A DNA stretch of 64,000 nt from Castellaniella sp. (GCF_004321985.1 NZ_SCQN01000014.1:1-64000), one strand, 5' to 3'; counted from the stretch's first letter, positions 13,208 to 23,072 are shown. The notes: generated by a model from the letters alone, not told the origin. Numbers and translations are program-made.

Positions 13208-15112
13208 ATGAGCCCAATCAAAAACTCTCATATTGCGGGGGTGACCGGTCTGATGCTGGCGCTGGCATTTGCGCTGCATTGGATCGACCAGCCCCAATGG
13301 AAGGATTATGTCCTGATTGCTTCGACCCTCGTTGCAGGCTATGTCATTGCATTGAAGGCATTCAAGGCGTTGCGCATGAAGGCTTTCAGTATTGAACTGC
13401 TCGTGACCATCGCCGTGGTCGGCGCACTGATCATCGGTGAGTATGTCGAGTCTGCCGTGGTGACGTTCCTTTTTATCTTTGGCGCCTATCTCGAGGCACG
13501 CACACTGGAGAAGACCCGTTCGTCGCTGCGCAGCCTGATCGACATGGCCCCCACCGAGGCGACAGTCCTGCGCGCCGAAGGCCCGATCAAGGTACTTGCC
13601 GAGGAACTGGTGGCCGGGGATCGCGTGCTGGTGCGCTCTGGCGAGAAGATTGCGGTCGATGGCTCCATTGCGGCCGGGCAGGCGCTGATCGTCGAGGCGG
13701 CGATCACTGGCGAGTCGGTCCCGTCCAACAAGTCGGCGGGCGACCGGGTCTTTAGCGGCACTATTGTCGATGCCGGCTATATCGAAGTCGAGGCCACCCA
13801 GGTGGGCGATGACACGACCTTTTCCAAGATCATCGAGATGGTGGAAGAGGCGCAGGAATCCAAAACCACCACGCAGAAGTTCCTGGACCGCTTCGCCAAT
13901 ATCTACACGCCGGCGATCGTCATCCTCGCGGTGCTCGTGTACGCCGTTTCGCGCAATGTGGAGCTGGCACTGACCTTCCTGGTGATTGCCTGTCCGGGCG
14001 CCTTGGTCATTTCGGCCCCTGTTTCCATGGTGGCCGGGATCGGCAACGGCGCGCGTAATGGGATATTGGTGAAAGGCGGAGAGGCCATGGAGAAGCTCTC
14101 CCGGATCGATGCCGTCGTCTTTGACAAGACCGGCACGCTCACTCGGGGGCGCCCAGAGGTCACGGCGGTGCGGAGCTGGGGGCTGGATGAAGACACGCTG
14201 TTGCGTCTGGTCGCCGAGGCCGAGCTGGGGTCCGAGCATCACCTGGGGCGTGCCATGCTGGCCGAGGCCGCAAGGCGCGAATTGGCACCAGGTGATGGTC
14301 CGCAGGATGTCGATATCGTCAAGGGCGGCGGGCTGAGTGCAACGGTTGCCGGCCGGCGCCTGAACATTGGCAACCGCAAGATGATGGCCGATCTGGGTGT
14401 GGCGATCGACGATTCGGTCCTCGCTTATGCGGCGGATCGCGAGAAAGCGGGCAATACGGCTGTGCTGGTCGCGGTCGATGACCGTCTGGCGGGGGTTGTC
14501 TCGGTAGCCGACCAGGTCAAGCCCGAGGCCGCCATGGCTATCGAACAACTGCGCCGAGCCGGGGTAAAGCGGGCCATCATGCTGACTGGCGATAATCACC
14601 ACGCCGCGCGGCGGGTGGGCGATGCGCTTGGGCTGGACGAAGTGCATGCCGAACTGCTGCCGCAGGACAAAGTCGCTTGGGTCAGTGCGCTCAAGCAGCA
14701 GGGGTACCGGGTGGCCATGGTCGGTGATGGCGTGAATGATGCCCCCGCGCTTGCCACGGCGGATGTTGGCCTGGCCATGGGCATCAGCGGTACGGATATC
14801 TCGATGGAAACCGCTGATGTCGTGCTGATGTCGGATCGGCTGGATCAGTTTGCGCACGCTTACACGCTGGCCAAGGCGACGGTTCGCAATATGAAGCAAA
14901 ATACTACTGTCGCCATCGTGACGGTGGTGTTGCTGCTCGCCGGTGTGTTGCTGGGCAGGATATTCCTGGCTTCGGGGATGCTGGTGCACGAGTTGAGCGT
15001 ATTGCTGGTGACGCTCAATGCAATCAGGCTGATCCGCTACCGTCAGTCGCGGCCCGTTTCTCATGCTGATGGGAGCCCTGCAGATGAGTCCCGACCTTCG
15101 CTCACCGCCTGA
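13208..15112 (+). CDS. P1B-type heavy-metal ATPase with CPG motif
   Basis: Integral membrane P-type ATPase of 634 residues. Family motifs: TGES at 167-170, DKTGTLT with phosphorylated D306, TGDN at 460-463 and GDGVNDAPAL at 506-515. Two signature sites differ from the norm. The transmembrane metal site is CPG (262-264, ACPGALVIS) instead of CPC/CPH/SPC. The N-domain HP pair reads HH (344-345 in GSEHHLGRAM). There is no N-terminal HMA domain; a separate HMA protein is encoded upstream. The family exports or imports soft metals, but the altered site makes the metal uncertain. The gene overlaps the CRP/FNR gene by 29 bases. Confidence 0.88.
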   Translation: MSPIKNSHIAGVTGLMLALAFALHWIDQPQWKDYVLIASTLVAGYVIALKAFKALRMKAFSIELLVTIAVVGALIIGEYVESAVVTFLFIFGAYLEARTLEKTRSSLRSLIDMAPTEATVLRAEGPIKVLAEELVAGDRVLVRSGEKIAVDGSIAAGQALIVEAAITGESVPSNKSAGDRVFSGTIVDAGYIEVEATQVGDDTTFSKIIEMVEEAQESKTTTQKFLDRFANIYTPAIVILAVLVYAVSRNVELALTFLVIACPGALVISAPVSMVAGIGNGARNGILVKGGEAMEKLSRIDAVVFDKTGTLTRGRPEVTAVRSWGLDEDTLLRLVAEAELGSEHHLGRAMLAEAARRELAPGDGPQDVDIVKGGGLSATVAGRRLNIGNRKMMADLGVAIDDSVLAYAADREKAGNTAVLVAVDDRLAGVVSVADQVKPEAAMAIEQLRRAGVKRAIMLTGDNHHAARRVGDALGLDEVHAELLPQDKVAWVSALKQQGYRVAMVGDGVNDAPALATADVGLAMGISGTDISMETADVVLMSDRLDQFAHAYTLAKATVRNMKQNTTVAIVTVVLLLAGVLLGRIFLASGMLVHELSVLLVTLNAIRLIRYRQSRPVSHADGSPADESRPSLTA

Positions 15113-15791
15113 AAAGGTCCACGAACATGCCGTGGAGTCCTGTGTCGCGCGTGTACCGATCTTCAACCACTTGCCCGTAGACCAGCTCTCGGTCATCGCT
15201 GGCAAGGCGCTGATGCACACCTACGACCGAGGGCAGTTCATCCACCGCGCCGGCGATCCATCGGACAAGCTGTTCATCGTCCATCGCGGCCAGGTCAAGG
15301 TCTATCGCCTGGCCGACAATGGCAAGGAACAACTGGTGCGCATCCTGAGTGCGGGCGATTTTGCCGGCGAGCTGGCCCTCTTTGCGGCGACCAGTCAGGA
15401 TTCGTACGCACAGGCCATGCAGCCATCGCAAGTCTGCACAATCTACCAGACTGATGTGCGTCGGCTACTGCTTCAGTATCCCGACATCAGCCTGCACGTC
15501 CTGGCCGAACTCTCCCGGCGCCTGGATACCAGCGAAAAACAGACGGCGGCGATTGCCACAGCCTCAATCAACGCCCGGCTGGCGCAGTACCTGGTCGATC
15601 AAGCGCATCACGCGGGCAGCGATGACTTCAGCCTGTCCATGAGCCGTCGGCACATGGCCTCGTTCTTGGGGACGACTCCGGAGACGGTCAGCCGCCGCCT
15701 GGGTGAATTCGAAGAGGCCGGGTGGATTTCGCAAAGCGGTCAGCGCCAGATAACGATTCTGGATCGTGCGGCTCTGCTGAGGGTCGAGTGA
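15084..15791 (+). CDS. CRP/FNR-family transcriptional regulator
   Basis: Protein of 235 residues. A cyclic-nucleotide-binding-type sensor barrel spans about 25-130 (HRAGDPSDKLFIVHRGQVKV, LSAGDFAGELALF). A dimer helix and a winged helix-turn-helix follow, with recognition helix TTPETVSRRLGEF (about 198-210). Its E200, S203 and R204 match the E-SR pattern of FNR-type readers of TTG...CAA sites. Only two Cys (C20, C118) are present, so an FNR-type 4Fe-4S cluster is unlikely; a DNR-like haem or ligand sensor is possible. ATG 15084 follows GGGAG and lies inside the ATPase gene, implying coupling. It probably activates its own operon and the divergent gene. Confidence 0.88.
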   Translation: MSPDLRSPPEKVHEHAVESCVARVPIFNHLPVDQLSVIAGKALMHTYDRGQFIHRAGDPSDKLFIVHRGQVKVYRLADNGKEQLVRILSAGDFAGELALFAATSQDSYAQAMQPSQVCTIYQTDVRRLLLQYPDISLHVLAELSRRLDTSEKQTAAIATASINARLAQYLVDQAHHAGSDDFSLSMSRRHMASFLGTTPETVSRRLGEFEEAGWISQSGQRQITILDRAALLRVE

Positions 15792-15844
15792 GTGTTACCT
15801 GCTGTGGGATGGGAGCTGTCTATGAATGAACCGGAGGATCTGCC

Positions 15845-16306
15845 ATGAGTCGGTTGGAATTGCTCGTTCCGCCACCTGTCGTGATGCTGGTGGTCGCCTT
15901 GGCGATGTGGGCGGTATCGCGGACGTTTCCGATGCAGCTGCTGCCCGAGGCGAGTCGGCTCGTGCTGGGCATTATCCTGGGTCTGCTGGGAGTAGGGGCG
16001 GGTGTGGCCGGGATCCTGGCCTTCCGGCGCGCGCGTACGACGACTGACCCCAGGAAGCCGGCGCGTGCGACCGCATTGGTGACGTCGGGGATTTATCGCT
16101 ACAGCCGTAATCCCATGTATCTGGGCGTGCTGCTTGTACTGGCGGGTTGGGCGGTGGTGCTTGGCAATCCGGTATCGGCGTTGGGCGTATTGATCTACGC
16201 CTTGTACATCACCCGCTACCAGATTTATCCAGAGGAGCGTCAATTGCTCAAGACCTTCGGCCCCGGGTTCCTCAGCTACAAGGCCGCCGTGCACCGGTGG
16301 ATCTGA
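15845..16306 (+). CDS. ICMT/PEMT-family membrane methyltransferase-like protein
   Basis: Protein of 153 residues with about four membrane segments. It carries the isoprenylcysteine-methyltransferase signature GIYRYSRNPMYLGVLLV (about 82-98) and a C-terminal PEERQLLKTFGPGFLSYKAA (about 126-145), together forming the SAM pocket of the family. A strong GGAGGAT ribosome site precedes ATG 15845. It lies 53 bases after the CRP/FNR gene and may be the last gene of that operon. The methyl acceptor is unknown; relatives often sit beside metal-resistance genes. Confidence 0.82.
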   Translation: MSRLELLVPPPVVMLVVALAMWAVSRTFPMQLLPEASRLVLGIILGLLGVGAGVAGILAFRRARTTTDPRKPARATALVTSGIYRYSRNPMYLGVLLVLAGWAVVLGNPVSALGVLIYALYITRYQIYPEERQLLKTFGPGFLSYKAAVHRWI

Positions 16307-16384
16307 AGAAAGGGGGAAAGCGGAAAGGATGAAACCGCACATGAATGGCGCTCTCTACACCGGGTCACCCCGCCGTTGAGCGAT

Positions 16385-17905
16385 ATGACCGGAACCGCCA
16401 GCAGCTTTCGACCGGCCAGCCTGGCGCTGGCAACGGTGGGGCTGTCGCTGGGGACCTTCATGCAGGTCCTGGACATTACGATCGCCAATGTATCGTTGCC
16501 CACCATCGCGGGGAATCTGGGGGCCAGCCAGGATCAGTCCACCTGGGTGATCACCTCATTCACGGTCTGTCAGGCGATCACGCTGCCCATGACGGGCTTT
16601 CTGTCGCGCCGCTTCGGCCAGGTCCGGGTCTTCATTTCGGCCGTTCTGCTGTTCTCACTGTTTTCGCTGGCCTGTGGCCTGTCGGTCAGCCTGCCCATGC
16701 TGGTGATGTTCCGTGCCCTTCAGGGTGCAGTGTGCGGGCCCATGTACCCGATCACTCAGAGCCTGATGGTGTCGATATATCCGCACGAGAAGCGCGCCAT
16801 GGCGCTGGCCATCATCAGCATGATCACGGTGGTGGCGCCCATTGTGGGGCCCGTCGCGGGTGGCTGGATTACCGACTCCTATTCCTGGCGATGGATCTTC
16901 TTCATCAACGTGCCCATCGGCATGGTGGCTGCGCTGCTGGTGGTGGTTCAGATGGGCAAGCGCATCGATGAACTGCGTCGGGGACGCATCGACTGGGTGG
17001 GCGTGGCCACCTTGATCCTGGGCGTGGGGTCATTGCAGATATTGCTGGATCGTGGCAACGAACTGGATTGGTTCAATTCCACGACGATTCGGCTGTTGGC
17101 GGCCGTCGCCGTCGTGGCGTTGACGGTCTTCGTCATCTGGGAGCTGACCGACGATCAACCCGTCGTGGATTTGCGGCTGTTCCGCCACCGCAATTTTGCG
17201 GCGGGCACGTTTGCGCTGGTGCTGGCCTTCGGCCTGTTTTTCGCGGTGTCGCTGCTGCTGCCGTTGTGGATGCAGAACACCCTGGGTTATACGGCATTGT
17301 GGTCGGGCCTGGCCGTCGCACCGATTGGCATCATCCCGGTTCTGCTGACGTTTTGGGTGGGCAAGTATGCAGCGCGGATGGACTTGCGCTGGCTGACCGC
17401 GCTTTCTTTCGCCGTCATGGGCTATGTGTGCTTGCGCATTGGCGGCTTCACCACAGAGGTGGGTTTCTGGAGCATCGCCTGGACCGAGCTGGTGATGGGG
17501 TTGGGGGTGGCGCTGTTCTTCATGCCTATCCTGACGATCCTGTTGTCTGACCTGGAGGGATCGGAGATCGCCGAGGGGTCCGGGTCGGCGACCTTTCTGC
17601 GCACGGTCGGTGCGAGCTTCGCTGTTTCCATCATCACTTATCTGTGGACGCGTGGGGCGTCGGCCAGCCATGCACACCTGGTCGAGTTCATCACGGTCTC
17701 CAGTGCCCAGGTACGCCAGGGGATCGAGGCAGCTGGTTCCGTGGACCGGTATGCGGCCATGATGAACGGCATCATCACCCAGCAGTCCATGCAGATTTCC
17801 TTCAACCAGATGTTCAACGCCTTGGGCTTCTGTTTTTTTGCCCTGATTGCCGTGGTGTGGTTGTCCCGGCCGCCGTTCGTGCGCCAGCGGGCACGGCCGC
17901 CGTAG
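16385..17905 (+). CDS. DHA2-type MFS efflux pump (EmrB/QacA family)
   Basis: Protein of 506 residues with 14 predicted membrane segments. It has the DHA2 marker LDITIANVSLPTIAGNLGAS (about 31-50), motif A FLSRRFGQVRVF near 77 and motif C in the fifth segment (GPVAGGWITDSYSWRWIFF). It should export drugs or other amphipaths with proton exchange. No adjacent EmrA-type adaptor or TolC gene is present. ATG 16385 is used; TTG 16376 in frame is an alternative and neither has a clear ribosome site. It follows the ICMT gene on the same strand by 78 bases. Confidence 0.86.
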   Translation: MTGTASSFRPASLALATVGLSLGTFMQVLDITIANVSLPTIAGNLGASQDQSTWVITSFTVCQAITLPMTGFLSRRFGQVRVFISAVLLFSLFSLACGLSVSLPMLVMFRALQGAVCGPMYPITQSLMVSIYPHEKRAMALAIISMITVVAPIVGPVAGGWITDSYSWRWIFFINVPIGMVAALLVVVQMGKRIDELRRGRIDWVGVATLILGVGSLQILLDRGNELDWFNSTTIRLLAAVAVVALTVFVIWELTDDQPVVDLRLFRHRNFAAGTFALVLAFGLFFAVSLLLPLWMQNTLGYTALWSGLAVAPIGIIPVLLTFWVGKYAARMDLRWLTALSFAVMGYVCLRIGGFTTEVGFWSIAWTELVMGLGVALFFMPILTILLSDLEGSEIAEGSGSATFLRTVGASFAVSIITYLWTRGASASHAHLVEFITVSSAQVRQGIEAAGSVDRYAAMMNGIITQQSMQISFNQMFNALGFCFFALIAVVWLSRPPFVRQRARPP

Positions 17906-17951
17906 CCGGCACGATAAAATCACTCCGACGACAACCTTCGGAAGCACAAAC

Positions 17952-18794
17952 ATGGATCAACTGCAGACTTTATGGCCATCGCTGCCCGGCATGGGCGGGG
18001 TGGCGGTCAATTTCGTGATCGCATTAGCGATCCTGGTGATCGGCTGGCTGGTGTCCAATCTGCTGGGGCGCTGGGTCCGGCATCTGGCGGGTCGTTCGTC
18101 GCGCATCGATCCTACTGTTGTGCCGATTGCACGCAGCGTGACCGTCTGGACGGTCCGCATCGTGGTGTTGCTGGCGGTGTTGGCGCGCCTGGGGGTGCAG
18201 ACGGCAAGCCTGGTGGCCATGCTGGGTGCGTCGGCCTTGGCCATCGGTCTGGCTTTGCAGGGGACACTGCAGAATTTTGCCGCCGGCATCATGCTGCTGT
18301 TGCTGCGGCCGATCAGGGCGGGAGAAGCCGTCTCGATCGAGGGAAAGGGCGCGGGGACGGTGGACGAAATCGGCTTGTTCATGACGCGTTTCCTGCAGGC
18401 CGATGGGACCCATCTGCTGTTGCCCAACACCCTGGTGTGGGGCAGTCCGATCGTCAACTACAGTCGCAACAAGACGCGGCGTCTGGACATGATGCTTGGC
18501 GTGCGCTATGACGATGACTTGGAGGCCGCGTTGGCCGCCCTGCGAAATCTGGTGGCTCACCACGCCGGCGTGCTGGATGACCCGGCACCGCAGGTCATGG
18601 TGATGGAATATCGTGACAGCACCATCATGGTGAACCTGCGCCTGTGGGCACGGGTGGAGGACTACTGGGACGTGTCTTTCGATCTGTACCGCCAGGCGCC
18701 GCAGGCGCTGCGCGAGGCGGGCCTGCGATCGCCCATTCCCTTGCGTGAGGTGCGTGCCGTCAGCGTCCCGCCCACATCAGAGGACGCCGCATAG
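17952..18794 (+). CDS. MscS-family mechanosensitive channel
   Basis: Protein of 280 residues, the size of E. coli MscS. An N-terminal membrane segment (about 14-40) and a second near 65-90 precede the pore helix region with LGASALAIGLALQGTLQNFA (about 95-114). The beta domain follows (RPIRAGEAVSIEGKGAGTVDEIG), then LLPNTLVWGSPIVNYSRN and a C-terminal alpha/beta vestibule. It should open under membrane tension to release solutes. ATG 17952 is chosen because it begins the conserved N-terminus. A TAAAAT hexamer lies at 17915-17920, but no good -35 is seen. Confidence 0.9.
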   Translation: MDQLQTLWPSLPGMGGVAVNFVIALAILVIGWLVSNLLGRWVRHLAGRSSRIDPTVVPIARSVTVWTVRIVVLLAVLARLGVQTASLVAMLGASALAIGLALQGTLQNFAAGIMLLLLRPIRAGEAVSIEGKGAGTVDEIGLFMTRFLQADGTHLLLPNTLVWGSPIVNYSRNKTRRLDMMLGVRYDDDLEAALAALRNLVAHHAGVLDDPAPQVMVMEYRDSTIMVNLRLWARVEDYWDVSFDLYRQAPQALREAGLRSPIPLREVRAVSVPPTSEDAA

Positions 18795-18834
18795 GCCTGT
18801 CGCATCGACGGGGCGCCTGGGGCGGCCTTATGCC

Positions 18835-19815
18835 TTAGTCCACCATGCGGTTGAGCCGATCGGCGTCCAGCGGACGCTGGCCGTTCTCGACGCGTTGACC
18901 CAGCTCTTCCATCGCCTCGCACAGTCGGTGAATGTGGGCGTCCTGTTCGGCTGTGTGGTTGATGAGCTCGTGCAGGACTTTCACCAGCGGGTCGTCGTCC
19001 GTGCGGGCCACCCCGTAGGGCGCAAAGTCGTCCTGATTGTTCGGGGCCGGCTCGGCGGTGTTGCTGTTGCGCCCGCCCTGCAGCAGGTCCTGCAGCGGCT
19101 TGGCCGACCACGCCGAGGCCGTTGAGTCGGGACCGCACAGCGGACCGGGGCCGCCTGGCTGCCAGCGTGGGCTGGATGCCGGGGTGTCAGCAGTCTGGGA
19201 CTCGACCGCCAGATGGCCTGGGGGCTGGGTGGCGTCCGTCGTGTTCGGGGTGATCCCGGCCTGGTTGGAGGTATCGCCAATGGGGGCGGCATGGCGGTCC
19301 TCGCGCAGGATCACGCGGGCGGGGTTGCCCACTGCTGTGGCGCCGGCCGGCACCGGCTTGATGACGACGGCATTGGATCCGATGCGCGCATGCGCGCCGA
19401 CCGTGAAGCCGCCCAGGATCTGCGCGCCGGCTCCCACGACGACGCCTTCTCCTAGCGTCGGGTGGCGCTTCTCGCCCTTGTACAGGCGCGTTCCACCCAG
19501 CGTGACCCCCTGGTAGATCGTGCAGTCGTCGCCGACTTCAGCGGTTTCGCCGATCACCACACCGAAGCCGTGGTCGATGAAGACGCGGCGTCCAATGTGC
19601 GCGCCCGGGTGGATCTCGATGCCGGTGAACAGCCGGCCCAGGTGCGAGGTGAAGCGCCCCGGCCAGTGCCAGCCCTGGACCCACAGCCGATGGGCCAGTC
19701 GGTAGATGAGGATGGCGTGCAGGCCTGGGTAGCAGGTCAGGATCTCGATGCGGCTGCGGGCTGCCGGGTCTCGTTCCAGAATGCAGGCGATGTCTTCGCG
19801 GAGTTGTTTGAACAT
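18835..19815 (-). CDS. cysE: Serine O-acetyltransferase
   Basis: Makes O-acetylserine from serine and acetyl-CoA, the first step of cysteine synthesis. The 326-residue product begins [20 protein letters not shown] like the short-type CysE. Its left-handed beta-helix of hexapeptide repeats runs from about 62 to 170 ([20 protein letters not shown], then YQGVTLGGT and [20 protein letters not shown]). After about residue 182 comes a tail of roughly 140 residues: low-complexity Pro/Thr/Asn-rich, then a probable amphipathic helix. ATG 19815 begins the conserved part. trmJ lies 11 bases upstream on the same strand. Confidence 0.92.
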   Translation of the reverse strand: MFKQLREDIACILERDPAARSRIEILTCYPGLHAILIYRLAHRLWVQGWHWPGRFTSHLGRLFTGIEIHPGAHIGRRVFIDHGFGVVIGETAEVGDDCTIYQGVTLGGTRLYKGEKRHPTLGEGVVVGAGAQILGGFTVGAHARIGSNAVVIKPVPAGATAVGNPARVILREDRHAAPIGDTSNQAGITPNTTDATQPPGHLAVESQTADTPASSPRWQPGGPGPLCGPDSTASAWSAKPLQDLLQGGRNSNTAEPAPNNQDDFAPYGVARTDDDPLVKVLHELINHTAEQDAHIHRLCEAMEELGQRVENGQRPLDADRLNRMVD

Positions 19816-19826
19816 GGGTGAGCGGG

Positions 19827-20660
19827 TCAGTTTGCGGGGTCTGGAATGTCGGCAGCGTGCGCTGCCGAGTGGATCATGGCCGTGCATACCCCGCGCATCA
19901 TGTCGACTTCGTCCAGGCTCAGGCGGTTGCGGGTCCACATCTGCCGCATGCGCGGGACGAGCTTCTTGGGGTGTTTCGGGTCTAGAAAGCCTACTGCCAC
20001 CAGGGCCTGTTCGAAGTGGTCCAGCATCGCCTGCACGTGTTCGCCGTCGGCCGGGTCGGCGCCGGGGTCGTGATGGTGAGCGTGCGTGTCAGGAAGGCGG
20101 GCCTCGCCGGTGAGCGGCAGCAGAGCATAGCGCATCTCCCAGGCAGCCAGTTGGAGCGCCTGCGAGACGTTGAGCGAGCTGTACGCCGGGTTGGCTGGAA
20201 TATGGCAGACCTGCTGGCACAGCGTGATGTCTTCGTTGGACAGGCCTGAGCGTTCCGTGCCCAGCACCATCGCGACCTCGGTGCCGGGTTGCGTCAGTTG
20301 CTGCGCAGATTGTGCGGCCGCCTCGCGGATGTCACAGGGCGGTGGGCCAATCGCCCGTGCCCGCGCCGTCAGCGCGAAGGCGAGGGTCACCGGGCCCAGC
20401 GCATCGGCCAGGCTGTCGTGAATGCGTGCCTGCTCCAGGATGTCGCCCGCGCCACTGGCCAGGGCCTGCGCATCGGGATGGTGCAGGACGTCGGGGTCGT
20501 GAGGGGTGACCAGATGCAGTGCGCCGAACCCCATGGTTTTGATGGCGCGTGCCGCCGACCCGACGTTGCCGGGGTGGCTGGGGCTGACCATGATGAAGCG
20601 GACATGGGCAAAAGGATCCACCCCATCGAGCGCCGAATCGGAAGAATGCGTCAGAGTCAT
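19827..20660 (-). CDS. trmJ: tRNA (Cm32/Um32) 2'-O-methyltransferase TrmJ
   Basis: SPOUT methyltransferase of 277 residues that methylates the ribose at position 32 of several tRNAs. Conserved blocks are [20 protein letters not shown] (about 25-44), the SAM-knot segments [15 protein letters not shown] (about 135-149) and [19 protein letters not shown] (about 157-175). A C-terminal helical region contains [15 protein letters not shown]. It is upstream of and probably co-transcribed with cysE, and divergent from suhB with 39 bases between them. Confidence 0.92.
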   Translation of the reverse strand: MTLTHSSDSALDGVDPFAHVRFIMVSPSHPGNVGSAARAIKTMGFGALHLVTPHDPDVLHHPDAQALASGAGDILEQARIHDSLADALGPVTLAFALTARARAIGPPPCDIREAAAQSAQQLTQPGTEVAMVLGTERSGLSNEDITLCQQVCHIPANPAYSSLNVSQALQLAAWEMRYALLPLTGEARLPDTHAHHHDPGADPADGEHVQAMLDHFEQALVAVGFLDPKHPKKLVPRMRQMWTRNRLSLDEVDMMRGVCTAMIHSAAHAADIPDPAN

Positions 20661-20699
20661 TTAGAATAAGGCCTGATTACCCGTGATCTTTGGAAACCT

Positions 20700-21482
20700 A
20701 TGCATCCGATGCTCAACACCGCCATCAAGGCGGCGCGCCGTGCTGGCGCCATCATCAACCGTGCCAGTCTGGATCTGGAGCGCCTGAACGTGGCGCGCAA
20801 GGGTCCCAAGGACTATGTCACTGAAGTCGATCGGGCTGCCGAGGAATCCATCATCGACATTTTACGCACAGCCTATCCCGAGCACAGCTTCCTGGGCGAA
20901 GAAACGGGTGAGCATGCGGCAGGCGGCGACCATCCGACGCCTGAATTCCGCTGGGTGATCGATCCGCTGGACGGCACCACCAACTTCATCCATGGGTTTG
21001 CCCATTACGCGGTGTCCATTGCCCTGATGCACCGGGGCCAGGCTGCGCATGCCGTCGTCTACGATCCTACCCGCAACGAGATGTTCACGGCCAGCCGTGG
21101 CAGCGGCGCTTTTCTCAACGACCGCCGGGTCCGCGTGTCATCGTGCATGCGTTACCACGATGCGTTGTTGTCTTCCCACATTCCGCAATCCACGGCGTTG
21201 CCTGCGACTTCGCCCTTCGTCTCCCTGCTGGCTGACTGCGCGGCGGCACGCCGTACCGGCTCCACGGTTCTCGATCTGGCGTGGGTTTCGTGCGGACGCC
21301 TGGACGGGTTCTGCGGCGTTGGCCTCAAGCCCTGGGACATGGCTGCGGGTGGCCTGCTGGCGCAGGAAGCGGGCGGGCTGGTCGCTGATTTTCAGGGCGA
21401 GCAGGGCTGGATGGCGTCGGGCAACGTGCTGGCGGCGGGCCCCAAACTGTTTACCCAGATGCTGTCGCATCTGCAGAACTGA
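20700..21482 (+). CDS. suhB: Inositol-1-monophosphatase family protein SuhB
   Basis: Protein of 260 residues with the Mg-dependent IMPase motifs: GEETG near 66, WVIDPLDGTTNFIHGFAHYA (about 82-101) with the metal-binding Asp residues, and LKPWDMAAGGLLAQEAGG (about 208-225). In Proteobacteria SuhB both hydrolyses inositol phosphates and helps the rRNA antitermination complex. ATG 20700 is followed in frame by ATG 20709. The TerC/CorC-type gene starts 12 bases downstream on the same strand and likely shares its transcript. Confidence 0.9.
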   Translation: MHPMLNTAIKAARRAGAIINRASLDLERLNVARKGPKDYVTEVDRAAEESIIDILRTAYPEHSFLGEETGEHAAGGDHPTPEFRWVIDPLDGTTNFIHGFAHYAVSIALMHRGQAAHAVVYDPTRNEMFTASRGSGAFLNDRRVRVSSCMRYHDALLSSHIPQSTALPATSPFVSLLADCAAARRTGSTVLDLAWVSCGRLDGFCGVGLKPWDMAAGGLLAQEAGGLVADFQGEQGWMASGNVLAAGPKLFTQMLSHLQN

Positions 21483-21494
21483 CGAGACTGCTTT

Positions 21495-23072
21495 ATGGAA
21501 TGGTTGCTGGATCCGGCAGCCTGGGTAGGCCTGTTCACCCTGATCGTCCTGGAAATCGTTCTGGGGATCGACAATCTGGTGTTCATTGCCATCCTGGTGG
21601 ACAAGCTGCCGCCAAAGGAACGCGATCACGCGCGTGTGCTCGGCCTGAGCCTTGCGCTGCTCATGCGGCTGGTGATGCTCACCGTCATGTCGTGGCTGGT
21701 CTTGCTGACCGATCCGCTCCTGCATCTGGGCGCCTTTGCGTTGTCGGGCCGGGATCTGATCCTGATCGGCGGGGGTTTCTTCCTGCTGTTCAAGGGCACG
21801 TTCGAACTTCACGATCGCCTGGAAGGGCGCACGCAGCGCGCGACCGGATCGCGTCTGCATGCGAGCTTCTGGGTCATCGTCACGCAGATCGTGGTTCTGG
21901 ACGCAGTCTTCTCGATCGACTCGGTGATCACAGCGGTGGGTATGGTGGACCACCTGGCGATCATGATGGCGGCCGTGATCGTGGCCATGGGCATCATGCT
22001 GGTCGCCTCCAAGCCGCTCACCGTCTTCGTGAACGCGCACCAGACCGTGGTCATCCTGTGCCTGGGTTTCCTGCTCACAATTGGTTTTTCGCTGATTGCC
22101 GAAGGCTTCAGCTTCCCGGTTCCCAAGGGCTATCTGTATGTGGCGATCGCCTTTTCGGTCCTCATCGAGACGCTGAACCAGTGGGCCAGGCGCAACGTGC
22201 GCCGGGCCGAGATGCGCCGCCCGTTGCGCGAACGGACGGCCGAGGCGGTCCTGCTCATGCTGGGCCGCAAACCGCTGGCGGGGCTGGAGCCCGAGGGCGA
22301 AAAGGCCGCGCCGCCTGCCACTGCATTTGGCGATGAGGAACGCAACATGGTGAGCGGGGTGCTCACGCTCAGCGACCGCAACGTGCATTCGGTGATGACG
22401 CCGCGCACTGACGTGTCCTGGATCAATCTGGAGTCCCCGACCGATGAACTGCGGGCGCAGATCATTCGGGAGCCGCACAGCTTCTTTCCGGTATGCCGCG
22501 GAACGCTGGACGAGGTCGTGGGCATCGGCCGCGCCAAAGAGTTGTTGCTGGATCTGATCGAGTATGGCCATATCCGCGAGACACGGCTGCGCGAGCCCAT
22601 CATCGTGCACGAGACCATCCAGATCCTGCCGCTCATGGAGACGCTGAAGCGCTCCCACGGGCTGCTGGTCATGGTGGCCGACGAGTTCGGATCCATCGTC
22701 GGTGTCGTCACGCCCATCGACATCTTCGAGGCCATTGCCGGTGAATTCCCGGACGAGGACGAGGCCCCCGACATCATCGACCAGGGCAACGGCCGCTGGC
22801 GCGTGGACGGCGCCGCCGACCTGCACCATCTGGAGCAGGTACTGCACACCGACGGACTGGTCGATGACCACGAGGAATACTCCACCATCGCGGGCTACCT
22901 GCTCAGCCGTTTCGGGCGGTTGCCCGCAGTGGGCGATTCCTGCGAGCTGACGCATGATTACGGTGGTTTCCGCTTTACTGTCGCAGCGCTCAAAGGCCGC
23001 CGCATTGCCGCCGTGCAGATCGAGCAGATCAGTCCGGCGGATCCCGAGGCGGAACTTGAGCAATTAGCCTGA
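21495..23072 (+). CDS. TerC-family membrane protein fused to CBS and CorC domains
   Basis: Protein of 525 residues. An N-terminal TerC domain (about 1-230, seven membrane segments) carries ETIVLGIDN-like [12 protein letters not shown] and [21 protein letters not shown] pair follows (about 290-410, [20 protein letters not shown] and [20 protein letters not shown]). A C-terminal CorC/HlyC domain (about 435-515) ends the protein. This is the YegH/YoaE-like architecture, linked to metal ion transport or resistance, but the substrate is unsettled. Its last 44 bases overlap the lpxH gene on the other strand. Confidence 0.9.
   Translation: MEWLLDPAAWVGLFTLIVLEIVLGIDNLVFIAILVDKLPPKERDHARVLGLSLALLMRLVMLTVMSWLVLLTDPLLHLGAFALSGRDLILIGGGFFLLFKGTFELHDRLEGRTQRATGSRLHASFWVIVTQIVVLDAVFSIDSVITAVGMVDHLAIMMAAVIVAMGIMLVASKPLTVFVNAHQTVVILCLGFLLTIGFSLIAEGFSFPVPKGYLYVAIAFSVLIETLNQWARRNVRRAEMRRPLRERTAEAVLLMLGRKPLAGLEPEGEKAAPPATAFGDEERNMVSGVLTLSDRNVHSVMTPRTDVSWINLESPTDELRAQIIREPHSFFPVCRGTLDEVVGIGRAKELLLDLIEYGHIRETRLREPIIVHETIQILPLMETLKRSHGLLVMVADEFGSIVGVVTPIDIFEAIAGEFPDEDEAPDIIDQGNGRWRVDGAADLHHLEQVLHTDGLVDDHEEYSTIAGYLLSRFGRLPAVGDSCELTHDYGGFRFTVAALKGRRIAAVQIEQISPADPEAELEQLA

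Noticed and set aside
13127-15220. Long minus-strand reading frame opposite the P-type ATPase gene
   Set aside because: It has no family features or ribosome site, and its composition mirrors the GC-rich ATPase gene; it is an antisense shadow.
21138-23063. 641-codon minus-strand frame opposite suhB and the TerC/CorC gene
   Set aside because: It spans two well-identified genes on the other strand and shows only His/Gln/Asp-rich antisense composition.
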